64,000 nucleotides of DNA from Trileptium ribeirensis (Eukaryota; Nematoda; Enoplea; Enoplida; Thoracostomopsidae): positions 1 through 64,000 of the forward strand of contig JASANE010003827.1 of the NCBI GenBank assembly GCA_030248225.1. The letters run 5' to 3'. Shown piece after piece: positions 61,838 to 64,000 of this stretch. The position numbers and the translations under genes are program-made. The notes beneath the pieces are model-generated. The model was not told the origin of the DNA. It saw only the letters and a program-made list of their open reading frames with translations, and made no database searches. Position 1 is the stretch's first letter, and each line of letters opens with the position of its first letter.

Positions 61838-61990
61838 TTCCTCTTGTGAGGTTTGTACGAAGCCTTCCGGAAGGCTAGACCCGTACGTTTATTTAATTAC
61901 CTTAACATCATTTTATATTTACAGTAATAGTTCCTTACATATTCCTCTTGTGAGGTTCGTACGTCGCCTTCCGGACAGCTAGCTGGGCGC
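61838..61990 (+). repeat. Direct repeat pair around TTCCTCTTGTGAGG
   Basis: TTCCTCTTGTGAGGTTYGTAC at 61,838 and 61,942 (step 104), each followed by GCCTTCCGGA, a short palindrome. Function unknown; could be mobile-element terminal or subterminal sequence. Confidence 0.6.
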
Positions 61991-64000
61991 GCGTTATAGT
62001 TACTACTGGTTTTGGTTAAGGTTATGCTCGTGTTCAATCAGGTTTTACACAGGAATATTAATAACAATACAGTAAATTAATAACGTGGTAAATACCTATT
62101 TGTGTAGCACATTTGTAACCCTAACGTTAATTTGATAAGGCTCGACATGTACTCCGAATCAGTCAAAACGTACTCCTTTTTGGCTCAGCAGGATATTCGC
62201 CATCCATAAATTCAAAACTATGAACCAAAAATCATATTGTGAAAGCCATGTAACCGTAATTAAGTACACCGATAACCAGCAGAGATTGCAAAGATTCGTA
62301 CCAAATTCAAGTAGCGCATGACGTAGCTAGGTAATCTTAAGAGAATAATTACAACCGCAACAGCATACGCGTTAAAAATTACAACCAGGAACTATTATAA
62401 AAAACTGTATAATTAGTGTTGAAAACTAGAAGCGGAAGTCGAACAAGCTGGCTAATATACTTTGCGGTCACCAAACTCAAGCAAAGATCGAATAAGATTG
62501 ACTAAAGAAAAGAAAAGCTAACATATATTAGCTAATAACGAATATTAGTGCTAATTATGCAAATTAGCACTAAAAACAAAAACAACAAAACTCGAAAACA
62601 AGGAAGAAAAAGAAAACCCAAGGGGAGAGAGGGATATAATAAGTAAATTGGTGACCATCCCGGGGTTTTTAAAAATTTTAGGGTTTTGGGACGGATTTGG
62701 ACCGAGATCCCCCTGGTAGCCTGATAAACCCCCAACGATAAGATCTAGAAGTTTTGAAAGCGGAGTGCTAAAGTCAGGAGTTTCTCGGCTAATTCTCGCA
62801 ACATCTGATTGTGTACGAAACGTTTGCCGTTTGAGTTTAGCCCCACCGGAATACTTCTGGCCATAACTCGATTCTTATATTTTCGGAGATGAACCCCATC
62901 CCCATAAGTAGCAATAGCCGCCACAAACACCTACCCAATAGCAAACCAAAAAATATAACAGTATTGCGCGACGTTAATGATATCGATAGCTAAGTAATTC
63001 TGTGGAACACAAACACGACTAGAGTACAAACCATAGTGCGTTGGTTAATAAATGTTGTTTAATGCATCATCAACATCACAAAACCGATTCTAGGGGATCC
63101 ATGGACCGAATCCTCCCATCAAGCACATACTTATGGGGTGCTTGGTTTCGGCGTGGGCAGACCAAGGAATAACCAAAATCTTTCTCCAGGATGTTGCTTC
63201 ATACAGTCACTCACTTCGCCCTAAAAATTTTCTAACAGTGCTAAAAATTTTCGCACGAATACAGCGAGCCTCCGCGGCTCTGGAGGGTACCGAAAAGGAG
63301 GGTGTGCCGTCGCTCATGGAGGGGGTGCGCCGCCTCAGTGGGTGCGGTACCTCAGGGATGCGGCGCCTCGGAAAAGGGAGTGCGGCGGCCTAGCTGAAAT
63401 CGGAGGGTGGCGACTAAGGATCTTCCTTGCCATAACATGCGAGACTTGCAACGCCCAACACATATGCTGGAGAAATGATACAAGACATTTGACTCAACGT
63501 GAAAATTCAGAAATCTTTCGTGTCCGTGTCAACCACATAATGCGTGAAACCATTTTAGACGCATACACCACGGTTGTAGTTTTGTCAACATTATGATCTG
63601 AATCGCTCTTGTTCGCATTTTTGCCATCGGCATTTTGATCTTGGTGAAGGGGACGACAAATGCTCCCTGATGTACAACCGCAATTTGAGTACACACATAT
63701 TTCTCTGTTTCACGCGGTTGTACGCGTTCACCAAATCACGCCCTGGATCGAGCAAGTATGTCCGCTGTCTTTTTGTGTATTGTGTACTAGGACCAGATCT
63801 GGCCCTAAGGGATCCCAGCTGCACCACTTTCAATTTTCGCTGTGGTGCCCGGACAACCCCGGCTTACACGATTCCCCGGTGGACCCCGGTCTGACCGATG
63901 GGAACCGCTTAGCTTAGCAGGCTGCCGGCGGGTTTACCAGGGTGTTCGGCCTGGCCCCTATGGTGGCCCACGTGTCCAGAGGTATAGAGGTCCCCCTGAG
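61991..64000. other. Unassigned, with GC-rich island near 63.25-63.41 kb and 63.8-64 kb
   Basis: Several short frames on both strands; none carries a motif I know. GC-rich stretches (e.g. GGAGGGGGTGCGCCGCC) differ from the AT-rich rest of the window and may belong to a mobile element running off the right edge. Confidence 0.35.

Overview
This is eukaryotic (metazoan) DNA. It is AT-rich, its genes are split by GT-AG introns of 0.7 to 5 kb, and introns and flanks are full of transposon remnants and tandem arrays. There is no operon structure, rRNA, canonical tRNA or CRISPR. The two protein-coding genes, an importin-7/8 type karyopherin and a globin of invertebrate style, fit an invertebrate. 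A nematode-like lineage is my guess from the globin helix pattern and from an acceptor-like site just upstream of the importin ATG, but the sequence does not prove it.

Layout. Bases 1-9,500 are non-coding: a 747-bp fold-back element with a perfect 8-bp target duplication (908-1,654), copies of a dispersed repeat with ends like CAGAACGTAGTG, and a triple palindrome at 8,441-8,519. Bases 9,508-15,812 (+ strand) hold a two-exon globin gene. Its globin fold is interrupted by a low-complexity insert of about 170 residues, and its intron carries a 1,185-bp hAT-type non-autonomous transposon. From 22,066 to 56,583 (- strand) I reconstruct the first fifteen exons (about 667 codons) of importin-7. All have GT-AG borders and matching phases, and one is a 46-bp micro-exon. 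The C-terminal third is not found. If it lies further left, the globin gene sits antisense inside an importin intron.

Importin introns contain two more hAT copies with target duplications, a LINE reverse-transcriptase fragment, GC-rich MITEs, a pair of large inverted repeat elements around exon 11 (one split by a nested hAT element), and several tandem arrays whose units cluster around 165-176 bp. Upstream of importin (56.6-64 kb) are a 34-bp minisatellite, a broken OTU-protease domain probably from a mobile element, a 172-bp tandem array, two tRNA-derived SINE-like copies and GC-richer unassigned DNA.

Functionally, importin-7 is a nuclear-import receptor and the globin a haem protein; nothing suggests they act together. 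The most unusual items are the split globin, the hAT family with GGTTCC-repeat ends, and the many unrelated arrays with nucleosome-sized units.
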